Assembly: GCA_018242725.1 (NCBI GenBank)
Contig: JAFEBI010000011.1
Location: 124,001 to 188,000 of the forward strand
Source: Nitrospira sp.
GTDB taxonomy: Bacteria; Nitrospirota; Nitrospiria; Nitrospirales; Nitrospiraceae
DNA length: 64,000 nt
Reading direction: 5' to 3'
Part shown: piece by piece, positions 32,797-42,621 of the stretch
Position numbering within the stretch: position 1 is the first letter of the stretch
Layout of the letters: every line of letters starts with the position of its first letter
Position numbers and translations under genes: made by a program
Notes under the pieces: generated by a model
The model's database searches: none
The model's input: only the letters and a program-made list of their open reading frames with translations
What the model was told of the DNA's origin: nothing

Positions 32797-35732
32797 GGCG
32801 ACTCGAATCCTCGACGGAGAGTATTTTCACTCGTGATGCGGGTGATCATGAATTGGGCCAGGTAGTCTTCCCCGCCGGCCTTCGCTCCTACGCCTGAGAA
32901 ACGGTGCCCGCCGAAGGGTTGCCGAGAGACGAGCGCCCCGGTAATCGGACGGTTCACATAGAGGTTCCCTACATCATACTGTTCACGGGCCATCGCGAGA
33001 TTGGCGGGGCTGCGTGAGTAGATCCCGCCGGTCAGGGCGTATCGTGTCCCATTGGCCATCTCCAGCGCCTCCACCATGGTCGTCGCGTTCATGACCACCA
33101 GCACTGGACCGAAGATTTCCTCCTGCGCCAACCGATCGTTCGGCCTGACGTCGGCAAAGACGGTCGGGCCCACGAACAACCCTGATCCCTCCGTAGTGCG
33201 GCGAACGATCACCCGGTGAGTCGCCATGCCGATGGTGATGAATTTCTCGATACGCCGCTTTGCCCGGTCATCGATCACGGGACCGACTTGCGTGCCGGGA
33301 TCGCACGGGTCGCCCAGCGTGAGACTCATCACGGCATCACGTAGTCGCGCAAGGAACTGGTCGTAGATGCCGTCCAACACGATGGCGCGGGAACAAGCGG
33401 AACACTTCTGGCCTGTGTAGCTCGTGAAGGAGGCAACCACGCCGGCGATGGCTTCGTCGAGGTCTGCCGTGTCGTCGACGATGATGGCGTTTTTCCCGCC
33501 CATCTCCGCGATCACCCGACGCACCATGGTTTGATCCGGCTGGACCATCGCGGCATCAGCCCATAAATTCAGTCCCACATCTTTCGATCCTGTAAAGGCG
33601 ATGGTGGCGATCTCCGGCCGTTCGGACAAGGCCCGTCCGATCTCAGGGCCTCCGGGGAGGCCATACAGGACATCGTCCGGCACGCCAGCTTCATGGAACA
33701 GGTCCGTCAACAGAGTTCCCAACAGGGAGGCGCGCTCGGAGGGTTTGAACAGGACCGCGTTGCCGGTCACCAGGGCCGCACTGATCATACCGGCTGGAAT
33801 CGCCAACGGAAAGTTCCAGGGTGCGATCACCGCGGCTACGCCACGGGGACGATACCACCGCTGATTCAATTCTCCCGGATAATGCCCGAGTCGCAGTGGC
33901 TCACCGAGACGCGCCATTTGCTGCGCGTAGAACTCCAAGAAGTCGATGGCCTCCGCCATGTCGGCGTCGGCTTCTCGCCAGGGCTTTCCGACTTCGAAGA
34001 TTTCCCAAGCAGCCAGGTCATATCGACGCTCGCGCATAAGCGCAGCGGTGCGTCGCATTACCGCAATTCGTTCCGCTGCGGGCCGTCGCGCCCAAGCCGC
34101 GCCAGCCGCCGCCGCAGGACCAATCGCGGCAGCCACGTCGGCCGGCGAAGCCGACTGAACAGTTGCGATGAGTTCGTTCGGCCGCGTGGGATTGCGCGAC
34201 ATGATCAGGGAACCGGTCAGCCGCTTCCGGCGAACTCTGATAGGCCAGGTTCGCCCCAGATTGGTTCGCACCCGGTCGATCGCAGTCTGCATCGCCGTAC
34301 GGACTTCCTGTCGGGAAAAGTCGCTGTGTGGCTCATTGAAAAACGAATCGAGCTCTCCGGATGGCGGCAAGGTGGAAACGGGGACAACCGGCGGAGCGAG
34401 GAGGGTTGCCAACGACTGCGACTCTACATATTCTTTCCGCAGAAACGATTCGTTCGACGTATTTTCCAACAGGCGCCGGACCAAATAGGCCATCCCCGGC
34501 AACAGCCGGCCGACCGGTGCATAGAGTCGCACCCGTCGGCCATGCGTCACCATCGCATGCTGAAACGGTTCAGCCATCCCGTAAATCATCTGATACTCGA
34601 CCGTCTCCGGACTGCATCGACGTGCGTCCGACACCGCTTCGATGACAGCCAACGTCCGCAGATTATGTGTGCCGAACGCCGGACGGATGACCTGACGGTG
34701 ATCCAGGAGCAAAGGCACGAGCGCTTCATAGTTCGCGTCGGTTTCTGCCTTGTGCTCGAACAGCGGGACCGGCCACCCAGCTTGGCGATAGCGCACCGTG
34801 TCCGAATCCCAATAGGCCCCCTTCACCAGTCGAATTGTGATCGGACAATTCCGTCGTTCCGTCCAGGTGATGAGGGATCGAATGTCCTGATCGGTTTCCC
34901 GATGATAGGCTTGCAGCGCCATGCCGGCGTGAGGAAATGTCCGAAACGCCGGTTCGGTGAAGAGCTTTCGGAATATCTGGATCAGCAAGGTTTTCGTCTC
35001 TGCCTGTTCCATGTCGAAGATCAATCCACATTCGAGGGCAGCCGCCCGTTCCACGATCGGATGTAATCGGTCTGCCACGGCCCGATAGGTACCGAGGGGA
35101 TCGATTGGGTCCAACCGTGATGTCAACGCGGAGATCTTCAGAGAGAGTTGTGCTCGTGGCAGCGAGCCAAGATGATCCCGCTCCAACATGGTCGACGACG
35201 GCCATGTGCGAACGCTCTGCCCGAGCTGCGTCAAGGCGTCGAGGCATCGATCCCGATACCGATCTGCTTCGACGTCGCTGATCGTGGCCTCACCGAGCAG
35301 ATCCACCGACCATGCACGACCGTTTTTCCAGAGATTCGCCAGGACGGGGAGCGCTTCTTCCACCGAGCCTCCGGCGATGAAGGTTCGCGCCATCTGCTCG
35401 ACTTGATGGCGAATGGATTTCCCTGTGATGGCGGCTCCAACAGTGGTCGCCGCCAACGCCTTGAACCCCCATTGCAGCCCAAATATCTGACCATGGAGCG
35501 CTCCAAAGTATTCTTCCGCCAAGCGTACCACCGCCTGATCCGAGGCCACGGCAGGCAGCACATCGATAAATCGGAACAGCTGAACTTTGAACGCAGGATC
35601 TTTCATCGCCAAGTTGATCACGCTTTGTGACCACCAGTGACTGTCAAACACGGTCGGGGTGCGGCCGGCCGACAATTGGGCCAGACGCTGTCCGATTTGG
35701 AACACCGCTGTTTCGAGCACCGACGGATTCAT
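32790..35732 (-). CDS. putA: Bifunctional proline dehydrogenase / P5C dehydrogenase
   Basis: A 980-residue PutA that oxidises proline to glutamate. The N-terminal FAD-linked proline dehydrogenase barrel (about 60-440) shows LKISALTSRLDP, IRLVKGAYWD and FGTHNLRTLAVIEA. The C-terminal aldehyde dehydrogenase (about 490-975) has WNFPLAIPAGM, TGSKDVG, Glu in EMGGKNAIIVDD, and catalytic Cys in TGQKCSACSRA. The DNA-binding ribbon-helix-helix domain of enteric PutA and the C-terminal extension of long types are absent, so this is the short, purely catalytic form. The ATG giving MNPSVLETAVF is preferred over one 153 bp earlier. Electrons go to the membrane quinone pool through FAD. Confidence 0.95.
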   Translation of the reverse strand: MNPSVLETAVFQIGQRLAQLSAGRTPTVFDSHWWSQSVINLAMKDPAFKVQLFRFIDVLPAVASDQAVVRLAEEYFGALHGQIFGLQWGFKALAATTVGAAITGKSIRHQVEQMARTFIAGGSVEEALPVLANLWKNGRAWSVDLLGEATISDVEADRYRDRCLDALTQLGQSVRTWPSSTMLERDHLGSLPRAQLSLKISALTSRLDPIDPLGTYRAVADRLHPIVERAAALECGLIFDMEQAETKTLLIQIFRKLFTEPAFRTFPHAGMALQAYHRETDQDIRSLITWTERRNCPITIRLVKGAYWDSDTVRYRQAGWPVPLFEHKAETDANYEALVPLLLDHRQVIRPAFGTHNLRTLAVIEAVSDARRCSPETVEYQMIYGMAEPFQHAMVTHGRRVRLYAPVGRLLPGMAYLVRRLLENTSNESFLRKEYVESQSLATLLAPPVVPVSTLPPSGELDSFFNEPHSDFSRQEVRTAMQTAIDRVRTNLGRTWPIRVRRKRLTGSLIMSRNPTRPNELIATVQSASPADVAAAIGPAAAAGAAWARRPAAERIAVMRRTAALMRERRYDLAAWEIFEVGKPWREADADMAEAIDFLEFYAQQMARLGEPLRLGHYPGELNQRWYRPRGVAAVIAPWNFPLAIPAGMISAALVTGNAVLFKPSERASLLGTLLTDLFHEAGVPDDVLYGLPGGPEIGRALSERPEIATIAFTGSKDVGLNLWADAAMVQPDQTMVRRVIAEMGGKNAIIVDDTADLDEAIAGVVASFTSYTGQKCSACSRAIVLDGIYDQFLARLRDAVMSLTLGDPCDPGTQVGPVIDDRAKRRIEKFITIGMATHRVIVRRTTEGSGLFVGPTVFADVRPNDRLAQEEIFGPVLVVMNATTMVEALEMANGTRYALTGGIYSRSPANLAMAREQYDVGNLYVNRPITGALVSRQPFGGHRFSGVGAKAGGEDYLAQFMITRITSENTLRRGFESPQ

Positions 35733-35938
35733 CGTCACATCTCTTTCCGGAAGGTCATCCTGGCTTCCATGGTCAGTATACTCCCAGCCACCGCCGAGCC
35801 AAGCATCCGGGAGTCGATCATGCGCACCTACCGGTTGAAAACGGGAACCGGTTTCGCTAGAGTGCAATTCCTGCAACACGTTCACCGGAGCCGGTTTGCC
35901 ATGGTGGACCTCAGCTTGTGTTATCAGCGAGAGGACGC

Positions 35939-36802
35939 ATGGTCAAGACGGGTCAGATCGCCCAGCCCCTGACATCCGGATTTTCCTACGGTACCTGTGT
36001 TCTCTTCTGTGCTCTCGCCGCGACCACAATTGTCGGCGTTCCGTTCTATGGGTACTATATCGGTTATACGCTGTTTGACTGGATGCACTTTTTCGTCATG
36101 TACATCGTGACGGGGATGGGGATCACGGTCGGCTATCATCGGCTGGTGGCGCACCAAAGTTTTGACTGTCCCAATTGGGTGAAGCGCCTGGCCTTGATCG
36201 CCGGCGGATGGGCGTTACAAAACTCGGCGCTGGTCTGGGGCGCGGATCATATCCGCCATCACGCCCGCACGGACACGGACGAAGACCCCTATAATGCCAC
36301 CAGAGGATTCTGGCACAGCCACTGCGGCTGGCTCTTCTATCATACGCCGCATCGCCTCGGTAAATATGAAGTTCGGCTTCGCCGCGATCCGGTGATTCTC
36401 TGGCAACATCAGCATTACTGGCTGATTGTCGTCTCCGGTCTTGTCCTCCCGTTCTGTGTCGGGTTTTGGTGGCACGGCACCCTCCTGGGTGGCATCAGTG
36501 GCCTTCTCATGGGCGGGCTGTTCCGGATGTTTATGGTCCTCAATTCGACTTTCACCATCAACTCCCTCTGCCACATGGTCGGCAGCCAATCCCACGGGAC
36601 ACAGGACAGCAGCCGAGACAGCTGGTTGGTCTCCTTCCTCAGTTTCGGCGAGGGCTATCACAACTACCACCACACTTACGCCCGGGATTATCGGAACGGA
36701 CCACAGTGGTACAATTTCGACCCCTCTAAGTGGACCATCTACGCGCTGTCGCTGGCCGGTTTGGCCACCAATCTCCGCCGCCTTGACCCCTCGGTCTTTT
36801 GA
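35939..36802 (+). CDS. Membrane acyl-CoA (delta-9) desaturase
   Basis: A 287-residue membrane di-iron desaturase. The three histidine boxes of the SCD/OLE1-type family are in order: HRLVAHQSF (HxxxxH), HIRHHARTDTDEDP (HxxHH) and HNYHHTYARDY (HxxHH). Four transmembrane segments are visible, in two pairs before box 1 and between boxes 2 and 3. It introduces a cis double bond in fatty acyl chains using O2. The ATG with GAGGA upstream (MVKTGQIAQPL) is chosen; a GTG 21 bp earlier is possible. The electron donor is not nearby, although the Rieske protein 1 kb downstream is worth noting. It is divergent from putA. Confidence 0.92.
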   Translation: MVKTGQIAQPLTSGFSYGTCVLFCALAATTIVGVPFYGYYIGYTLFDWMHFFVMYIVTGMGITVGYHRLVAHQSFDCPNWVKRLALIAGGWALQNSALVWGADHIRHHARTDTDEDPYNATRGFWHSHCGWLFYHTPHRLGKYEVRLRRDPVILWQHQHYWLIVVSGLVLPFCVGFWWHGTLLGGISGLLMGGLFRMFMVLNSTFTINSLCHMVGSQSHGTQDSSRDSWLVSFLSFGEGYHNYHHTYARDYRNGPQWYNFDPSKWTIYALSLAGLATNLRRLDPSVF

Positions 36803-36819
36803 CTCTCACGGCAGGTTCC

Positions 36820-36850
36820 CCGGTCGGTACAATACTGATAGCCCGACCGG
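36820..36850 (+). terminator. Hairpin after desaturase gene
   Basis: CCGGTCGG (36820-36827) pairs with CCGACCGG (36843-36850) around a 15-nt loop, 17 bp after the stop. No T run follows; it is a weak terminator or mRNA 3' structure. Confidence 0.45.
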
Positions 36851-36965
36851 CCCATATCATTTCATGCATAGCCTCGCTATGATTATGAGTATCGGTCATC
36901 CTAACGGCTCGCCGGTGTCGTCTTAGATGTGATGCCGTTGAACACAATCGAATGGGAGAACTACT

Positions 36966-37841
36966 ATGGCTGACGAACACGGTCATGGGGCACAACAGCC
37001 TCAGGAAAAAGATAATCTGATCCCTGGTGTCAAACATGTTATCGCGGTCAGCAGTGGGAAGGGCGGTGTCGGCAAATCTACCGTTGCCGCGAATCTTGCC
37101 TGCGCCTTGGCGGTCGCCGGTGCAAAGGTTGGTCTATTGGATGCTGATCTGTATGGTCCCAATATCCCGATGATGATGGGGAGCACGGCCGGACCAGAGC
37201 AAAAAGACGGTAAGATCATTCCCGTCGAGAACCACGGGGTGAAGTTGATTTCCATGGCATTTCTAGTGCCTGAGGAAGCCCCGTTGGTGTGGCGCGGACC
37301 AATGGTGCATCAATACCTGCAGGCATTCTTCCGCGATGTGCTCTGGGGTGAATTGGATTACTTGCTTATCGACTTACCCCCAGGAACCGGTGACGTGCAG
37401 CTCTCTTTGTCTCAGATGGTTCCATTGGCCGGGGCAGTCACCGTGACGACGCCTCAAGAAGTCGCGCTCTATGATGTCCGTAAGGGGATGGCGATGTTCC
37501 AGAAGGTGAATGTTCCACTCCTGGGCATCATCGAGAACATGAGTTACTTTGTGTGCGGTCACTGCGGCGAACGGACGGAGATCTTTTCGCACGGAGGTGG
37601 GGAACGGGCTGCGGCCAAAGTCGGTGTCCTATTCCTTGGACGGATTCCCATTGATCCGGCTATCCGCGATGGTGGAGATACCGGTCATCCGATCGTTGTC
37701 GCCGATCCGGACTCTCCGCAAGCCGTTGCGTTTCGAGATATTGCGAAGAAACTCATGGATGAGCTCAAGGGAGCTGGAAAGAGCGGTTCCACGATCGACA
37801 GTTTGCTCAAGAAAATCAAACAGCCGTTTAGCACGAATTGA
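36966..37841 (+). CDS. mrp: Mrp/ApbC-type Fe-S cluster carrier ATPase
   Basis: A 291-residue P-loop ATPase of the MinD/Mrp family that carries and delivers [4Fe-4S] clusters. The deviant Walker A SSGKGGVGKST (about 28-38), LLDADLYGPNIPMM, LIDLPPGTGDVQL and the cluster-binding CxxC (VCGHCGERTEIF, about 196-207) are visible. The N-terminal MIP18-like domain of longer Mrp proteins is missing. It heads a row of plus-strand genes (Rieske protein, two small proteins, lipA) whose last product needs two Fe-S clusters, consistent with a delivery role. Confidence 0.95.
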   Translation: MADEHGHGAQQPQEKDNLIPGVKHVIAVSSGKGGVGKSTVAANLACALAVAGAKVGLLDADLYGPNIPMMMGSTAGPEQKDGKIIPVENHGVKLISMAFLVPEEAPLVWRGPMVHQYLQAFFRDVLWGELDYLLIDLPPGTGDVQLSLSQMVPLAGAVTVTTPQEVALYDVRKGMAMFQKVNVPLLGIIENMSYFVCGHCGERTEIFSHGGGERAAAKVGVLFLGRIPIDPAIRDGGDTGHPIVVADPDSPQAVAFRDIAKKLMDELKGAGKSGSTIDSLLKKIKQPFSTN

Positions 37842-37867
37842 TCGCCCTGACGCTGGAGGAAAGAGCT

Positions 37868-38179
37868 ATGGCAGAGTTCGTACGGGTCGCTGGGCTGGCA
37901 GAGATCAAGCCTGGACACGGGATTGTCGCAGAAGCACGCGGGAAGACACTGGCCGTCTTTAATGTGGATGGAACGATTCACGCGATCAATAATACCTGTT
38001 GTCATCGAGAAGGTCCGTTGGGAGAAGGGGAACTGGACGGTCAGGTTGTGACCTGCCCCTGGCACGGTTGGCGATTCAATGTCACCACGGGTGCCTGTGT
38101 GAACAATCCATCCGCCAAGGTGGAAGCCTATCAGGTGAAGGTCGAAGGGAATGATGTGACGGTATTACTTGAACCCTGA
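37868..38179 (+). CDS. Small Rieske [2Fe-2S] ferredoxin-like protein
   Basis: A 103-residue soluble Rieske protein. The cluster ligands are Cys and His in TCCHREGPL and Cys and His in CPWHGWRF, the standard CxH...CxxH pattern. It resembles NirD-type or dioxygenase ferredoxin components, acting as a cytoplasmic electron carrier; no oxygenase or nitrite reductase large subunit is adjacent. The ATG of MAEFVRVAG has GGAGG upstream. It lies 26 bp after mrp, so co-transcription is likely. Confidence 0.9.
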   Translation: MAEFVRVAGLAEIKPGHGIVAEARGKTLAVFNVDGTIHAINNTCCHREGPLGEGELDGQVVTCPWHGWRFNVTTGACVNNPSAKVEAYQVKVEGNDVTVLLEP

Positions 38180-38227
38180 CGCGCCGCTTGCGGGATGTCT
38201 TCATTAGCCCAAGGAAAGGAGTCACCT

Positions 38228-38593
38228 ATGGCTGTCTCGGCCAACGATCAAACTGATATCGCTGCGGCACTCGTTCGTCTCTATGTGTTTCTGGCTCAGT
38301 ATCTCGATCGCTGCTTCGATGAAGCGGCTCGGCAAAGCTATCCCGATTCAGAACTCCAAGCCCATCTCGATACCACACGCCGACAGCTCATGGAGATCCT
38401 GTCGGTCAATCCGGTCGTGAAGCGGAAACTCACCGAGGAGTGCGACCGAATCTTGCATTTAGGCGCGGCTTGTTTGAAGCTAGGTGTGGCCGATCCTAAG
38501 ACCCTGGAGGCCATTCAGGCCGAACGGACCGTCCTCAAGAGCAAGACCATTGCAATCAGCGATCTGGTGGCTGTCTACCGAGCCTTAGCATGA
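38228..38593 (+). CDS. Small helical protein, unknown
   Basis: A 121-residue cytosolic protein, mainly helical, with no signal peptide or cysteine cluster beyond three single Cys residues. A good RBS (AAGGAG) precedes the ATG of MAVSANDQTD. Segments such as LVRLYVFLAQYLDRCFDEAA and VKRKLTEECDRILHLG suggest a four-helix bundle. Not recognised. It stands between the Rieske protein and another unknown upstream of lipA, only 3 bp from its neighbour, pointing to one transcript. Confidence 0.7.
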   Translation: MAVSANDQTDIAAALVRLYVFLAQYLDRCFDEAARQSYPDSELQAHLDTTRRQLMEILSVNPVVKRKLTEECDRILHLGAACLKLGVADPKTLEAIQAERTVLKSKTIAISDLVAVYRALA

Positions 38594-38596
38594 GCC

Positions 38597-38962
38597 ATGG
38601 GGCAGGTTGGTTTTGACAAACATCAACTCGCCGGGCTGGATAATCGGGAACGGGGATTTAGCAGACCGGTCGAGTTTCACGGGGAAGGAGATGGCTACCG
38701 AGCCGTCTTACGGTATGAAGCTGTTCGCATGACGAGCGATGTCCAGCCTACTCAAGATGAAGCACTGACCCTGTTGATCCAGACGTTACATGCCCAAGGC
38801 TACAGGCAACTCAAGACTCAACTGAGTTTTCGCCATGGGGTGTACTTGGGATCTCAAGAACTGTGGGTGGAATATCCCGATCCACAGCAGGGTGAGTCGG
38901 AACAGTCCGGGTTCTTTGCTCGAATCAAGAACTGGTTTAGGCCAGCTTCTCCCAATGAGTAG
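38597..38962 (+). CDS. Small protein upstream of lipA, unknown
   Basis: A 121-residue protein beginning MGQVGFDKHQLAGLDNRE. The middle (DEALTLLIQTLHAQGYRQLKTQLSFR) looks like one helix followed by beta strands, and the end (FFARIKNWFRP) is an amphipathic helix that might touch the membrane. No family recognised. It starts 3 bp after the previous gene and ends 6 bp before lipA, so a role linked to lipoate or Fe-S metabolism is possible but unproven. Confidence 0.7.
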   Translation: MGQVGFDKHQLAGLDNRERGFSRPVEFHGEGDGYRAVLRYEAVRMTSDVQPTQDEALTLLIQTLHAQGYRQLKTQLSFRHGVYLGSQELWVEYPDPQQGESEQSGFFARIKNWFRPASPNE

Positions 38963-38968
38963 CGAGCG

Positions 38969-39904
38969 ATGAGCTTTGTTCCTCTTGAGCAGCTCCGGTC
39001 CTCTTTGGCTGTCAGCCGGCAGCCGGCAGTCAGCAGCCTTCAGCCATCGGCTGGTGACAGACCTCGCCTCCCTTCCTGGTTTAAAGTCAATACGAAGACC
39101 AGTCCCGATTATCTCGATATTAAGCAGACGATGGAGCGACTTGGGCTTCACACGATTTGTGAAGAAGCCCGTTGTCCCAATCGATGGGAATGTTGGAACG
39201 CTCGCACGGCGACGTTCCTGATCCTCGGTGACATCTGTACGAGACGCTGTCATTACTGCTCTGTTGAGACAGGGAGGCCGCATGCAGTAGATGAGAAGGA
39301 ACCAGACCGTGTCGCAGAAGCGGTCAAAGCACTCGACCTTCGTCATGCTGTCATCACCTCGGTCAATCGTGACGAACTGGGTGATGGCGGGGCCTCAGTC
39401 TTTGCCGAGACGATTCGACGGACGAGGCGGCTGAACCCCACCTGTACGATCGAAGTGTTGATTCCGGACTTTGAAGGGAAGGAGGAAGCCTTAGCCATGG
39501 TTTGTGAACAGAAGCCGGAGATTCTCAATCACAACATCGAGACAGTTCGACGTCTCTTCCAATCGATCCGCCCACAGGGCAAATATCAACGGTCTATCGA
39601 CTTACTTGCGAGGGCGAAGCAGCATGGAATGAAAACGAAGTCAGGTTTGATCCTGGGTATGGGAGAGACACTCGATGAGGCGCGCGAGGTCATGCGCGAC
39701 CTTCGAACCGTCGATTGCGACATCATCACCATTGGGCAGTATCTTCAACCGACCAGAGAGCATCTGCCTGTGGCAAGGTTCTATGATCCTTCCGAATTTG
39801 CACTGCTCAAAGAGGAAGGCCTTGCGATGGGCTTCAGTCACGTGGAATCAGGACCGCTGGTCAGAAGTTCCTATCACGCGGAGCAGCAAGTCCTTCCTGA
39901 GTGA
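38969..39904 (+). CDS. lipA: Lipoyl synthase
   Basis: LipA is a radical SAM enzyme that inserts two sulfurs into octanoyl groups on lipoyl-dependent enzymes. The auxiliary cluster motif CEEARCPNRWEC (about residues 54-65) and the radical SAM motif CTRRCHYC (about 80-87) are intact, with GLILGMGE and the C-terminal RSSYHAE, where Arg-Ser-Ser-Tyr is the conserved serine cluster ligand. The 311-residue length is normal. Residues 13-30 (VSRQPAVSSLQPSAG) come from a short CAGCCGGCAG-type DNA repeat and look like a captured low-complexity stretch. Octanoyltransferase (lipB) is not in the window. Confidence 0.96.
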   Translation: MSFVPLEQLRSSLAVSRQPAVSSLQPSAGDRPRLPSWFKVNTKTSPDYLDIKQTMERLGLHTICEEARCPNRWECWNARTATFLILGDICTRRCHYCSVETGRPHAVDEKEPDRVAEAVKALDLRHAVITSVNRDELGDGGASVFAETIRRTRRLNPTCTIEVLIPDFEGKEEALAMVCEQKPEILNHNIETVRRLFQSIRPQGKYQRSIDLLARAKQHGMKTKSGLILGMGETLDEAREVMRDLRTVDCDIITIGQYLQPTREHLPVARFYDPSEFALLKEEGLAMGFSHVESGPLVRSSYHAEQQVLPE

Positions 39905-39907
39905 GTC

Positions 39908-40699
39908 TCAACTCTTTCTCCATCCGGACAAGACGCATCGTTGTGCGATGAGCGGGGTGAAGCGTTGTATGTCATCCGATATCGCGGTCATAAACTCTTC
40001 AGCCTGGTCCTGATCCTCAAAGCACTCGTACACGTCATCGAGAAACCCACCTCGGAGAAGAGGATGATACAGGAATTCCCTTCCTGGACCTGTTGCGACT
40101 TCCAATGGATATTCGGTGACGTCAGTTCGTTCAAGGTCTAACCGTTCAAGCCAACTCTTTGCTTCTTTCGCCGATGGTCGTTCGTTCAGATAGGTCTGGA
40201 ATCGTTCTCGCTCATGAATATGCCCTCGTTGGATCATCATCTGATCCACGTGCTGCCACAGTGAATCAAAAGTGCCGTGGGATGGAAAGGTTAGGACCAG
40301 CTGGCCTTCCGGTACGAGGTGCTTCACCAAGCCTTGAACGGCCTGGAATCGATCGGGTCGAAAGAACATCACAGAAAGGTTTCCGGTGATACGATCGAAG
40401 GTCGGCAGATCAGGCGGCAGGAAGCGCATGTCCATGCACTCAAACCGCAGACAGGGTAGGTGAGGGCCTTGAATGGCTCTCGCGCGAGCGATCTGTCGCG
40501 CGCTTACATCCACCGCTAACACTTGTCCTGTAGGACCAACCTGCTCGGCGAGATAGAAGGCGGGGATGCCATGGCCAGAGGCCACATCGAGGATCCGCAA
40601 GCCTGGGCTGATATCAAGGTGTTGCAGTAACGATTCGGCGAACGGTGTGGACCAATAGTCGCGCTGAGGGAGGGGCCAGCGCGGAGTCTGCGCGTTCAT
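39908..40699 (-). CDS. Class I SAM-dependent methyltransferase
   Basis: A 263-residue methyltransferase. Motif [19 protein letters not shown] (about 34-51), acidic motif [13 protein letters not shown], and a UbiE-like [13 protein letters not shown] segment are visible. No substrate-specific signature was recognised; ubiquinone/menaquinone-type or small-molecule methylation are both possible. The start ATG overlaps the stop of pgm (ATGA) and the stop faces lipA with only a 3-bp gap, so the two operons converge very tightly. Confidence 0.85.
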   Translation of the reverse strand: MNAQTPRWPLPQRDYWSTPFAESLLQHLDISPGLRILDVASGHGIPAFYLAEQVGPTGQVLAVDVSARQIARARAIQGPHLPCLRFECMDMRFLPPDLPTFDRITGNLSVMFFRPDRFQAVQGLVKHLVPEGQLVLTFPSHGTFDSLWQHVDQMMIQRGHIHERERFQTYLNERPSAKEAKSWLERLDLERTDVTEYPLEVATGPGREFLYHPLLRGGFLDDVYECFEDQDQAEEFMTAISDDIQRFTPLIAQRCVLSGWRKS

Positions 40700-42342
40700 T
40701 TCTGAGAGGTGAGTGCATGAGCGACGAGGGCTTGAGCCTCATCCTGAATCTGCTTTAGATGCTCTTTTCCTTTGAAGCTCTCGGCGTAGAGTTTGTACAC
40801 ATCTTCGGTTCCAGATGGTCTCGCGGCGAACCAGCCGTTTTCGGTGACGACCTTCAATCCACCAATCGCTGCGTGATTGCCTGGGGCCTTGGTGAGCATC
40901 GCCAAGATCTTGTCTCCGGCCAGTTCCGTTGCCTTCACTTGATCGGGAGAAAGTTTGGATAGAATGGACTTCTGTTCCGGTGTGGCGGGGGCGTCGATCC
41001 GTTCGTAGACTGGCTCGCCTAACTCGTTTGTGAGTTCTCTGTAGAGCTGGGCTGGGTCTTTTCCGGTTTTGGCCATCATCTCTGCTGCGAGCAGATCCAT
41101 GATGATTCCGTCTTTGTCCGTCGACCAGACGGTGCCGTTGCGGCGAAGGAACGATGCTCCGGCGCTTTCCTCGCCTCCAAATCCGAGAGAACCATCCAAT
41201 AGACCAGTCACAAACCACTTGAAGCCCACCGGGACTTCAACGAGTGTCCGTTTCAGTTTGGCCGCCGCTCGGTCGATGAGACTGCTGCTCACCAAGGTCT
41301 TGCCGATTCCGGCGTCAGATGTCCAGTTGGGGCGATTGGCAAAGAGATAGGCAATCGAGACAGCCAGGTAATGGTTTGGATTCATCAAGCCTGAGCGGGT
41401 GACGATACCGTGTCGATCATTGTCGGCATCGTTGCCGAATGCCACATCGAAGCGATCTTTCAATGCGATGAGATTAGCCATGGCATAGGGCGAGGAACAG
41501 TCCATCCGAATCTTGCCGTCCCAATCCAGTGGCATGAAGCGAAAGGTTGGATCAACCGAAGGGTTCACAATCTCCACATCAAGTCCATAGTGCTCGATAA
41601 TCGGGTGCCAATACGCCACGCCTGATCCACCGAGTGGGTCGATCCCAAGCTTGAGTCCGGCGGATTTGATGGCAGCGATGTCGATGATATTCTTCAGGTC
41701 GCCGACATAGGCTCCGATATAGTTGTGGCGATGTGTGGTGGCTGCTTGTCCCGCCTGTTCAATCGGCAGCCGTTTACATTCCAGTAGGTTTTTCGTCAAA
41801 AGGGTATTGGCTCTGTTCTCGATCCACTTGGTAACTTGCGTATCGGCCGGACCGCCATTCGGAGGGTTGTACTTGATTCCGCCGTCTTCCGGAGGATTAT
41901 GGGATGGTGTGATGACGATTCCATCCGCGAGACCGGAGGTTCGGTCCCGATTGTAGTTCAGGATGGCATGCGAGATGACCGGCGTCGGGGTGAAGCCCTT
42001 GTCCTGGTCGATCATCACTTCCACGTCGTTGGCCGCGAGGACTTCAAGGACGGTCACGAAGGCCGGATCAGAGAGTGCGTGGGTGTCTTTGCCCAAGTAA
42101 AGGGGGCCAGTCGTGCGCTGCGTCGCGCGGTATTCGCACACAGCCTGAGCGATCGCCACAATATGGCGCTCATTGAAGCTTTGCTTGAAAGAAGAACCGC
42201 GATGTCCCGATGTCCCGAATGACACGCGCTGCTCGCGGACCGAGGGATCGGGTTCTTCAGCCCAGTAGGCAGCGAGGAGTTTACTGATATCCACCAGGGC
42301 TGAGGGAGGTGCTGGCTGGCCTGCAAGTCGATGAACTGCCAT
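40696..42342 (-). CDS. pgm: Phosphoglucomutase (alpha-D-glucose specific)
   Basis: A 548-residue phosphohexomutase converting glucose 1-phosphate and glucose 6-phosphate. Signatures: [17 protein letters not shown] near the N-terminus, the phosphoserine loop [15 protein letters not shown], the Mg-binding [12 protein letters not shown], the sugar-binding [13 protein letters not shown], and C-terminal [11 protein letters not shown]. These fit the GlmM/Pgm superfamily, with the SHNPPEDGG form matching E. coli Pgm. Its role is sugar storage or nucleotide-sugar supply for the cell envelope. It is followed by the methyltransferase with overlapping ATGA. Confidence 0.95.
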   Translation of the reverse strand: MAVHRLAGQPAPPSALVDISKLLAAYWAEEPDPSVREQRVSFGTSGHRGSSFKQSFNERHIVAIAQAVCEYRATQRTTGPLYLGKDTHALSDPAFVTVLEVLAANDVEVMIDQDKGFTPTPVISHAILNYNRDRTSGLADGIVITPSHNPPEDGGIKYNPPNGGPADTQVTKWIENRANTLLTKNLLECKRLPIEQAGQAATTHRHNYIGAYVGDLKNIIDIAAIKSAGLKLGIDPLGGSGVAYWHPIIEHYGLDVEIVNPSVDPTFRFMPLDWDGKIRMDCSSPYAMANLIALKDRFDVAFGNDADNDRHGIVTRSGLMNPNHYLAVSIAYLFANRPNWTSDAGIGKTLVSSSLIDRAAAKLKRTLVEVPVGFKWFVTGLLDGSLGFGGEESAGASFLRRNGTVWSTDKDGIIMDLLAAEMMAKTGKDPAQLYRELTNELGEPVYERIDAPATPEQKSILSKLSPDQVKATELAGDKILAMLTKAPGNHAAIGGLKVVTENGWFAARPSGTEDVYKLYAESFKGKEHLKQIQDEAQALVAHALTSQK

Positions 42343-42621
42343 AGGTAGAGATGTAGTTCCAATGCCAGGTGGCTGTCAACTCTTAAGATTCGACAGAGAC
42401 ATCATGAGTACCTGGTTGATCAGCGCAATGCGGTCTTTAAGTCGTGATGATGTAGGTTTGTATGTGTCAGGGATGAGGTGTGACGGAAGGGTGATGGAGT
42501 CAGTTTCATTATGGATTTATTAGCATAGCGTCTCTTTGTGAAATGTTGCGTCGATGGATTTCATATAGGTGATTCGGTAAGATGCCTGCGAAACCCTGTC
42601 CAGCGTCTCTAAGGGGGTGGT

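Noticed and set aside
33693-35066. Long open frame of 457 codons opposite putA
   Set aside because: It is antisense to a well-supported gene with clear catalytic motifs; its translation is Arg/Ser/His-rich with no family resemblance, a shadow of GC-rich codon use.
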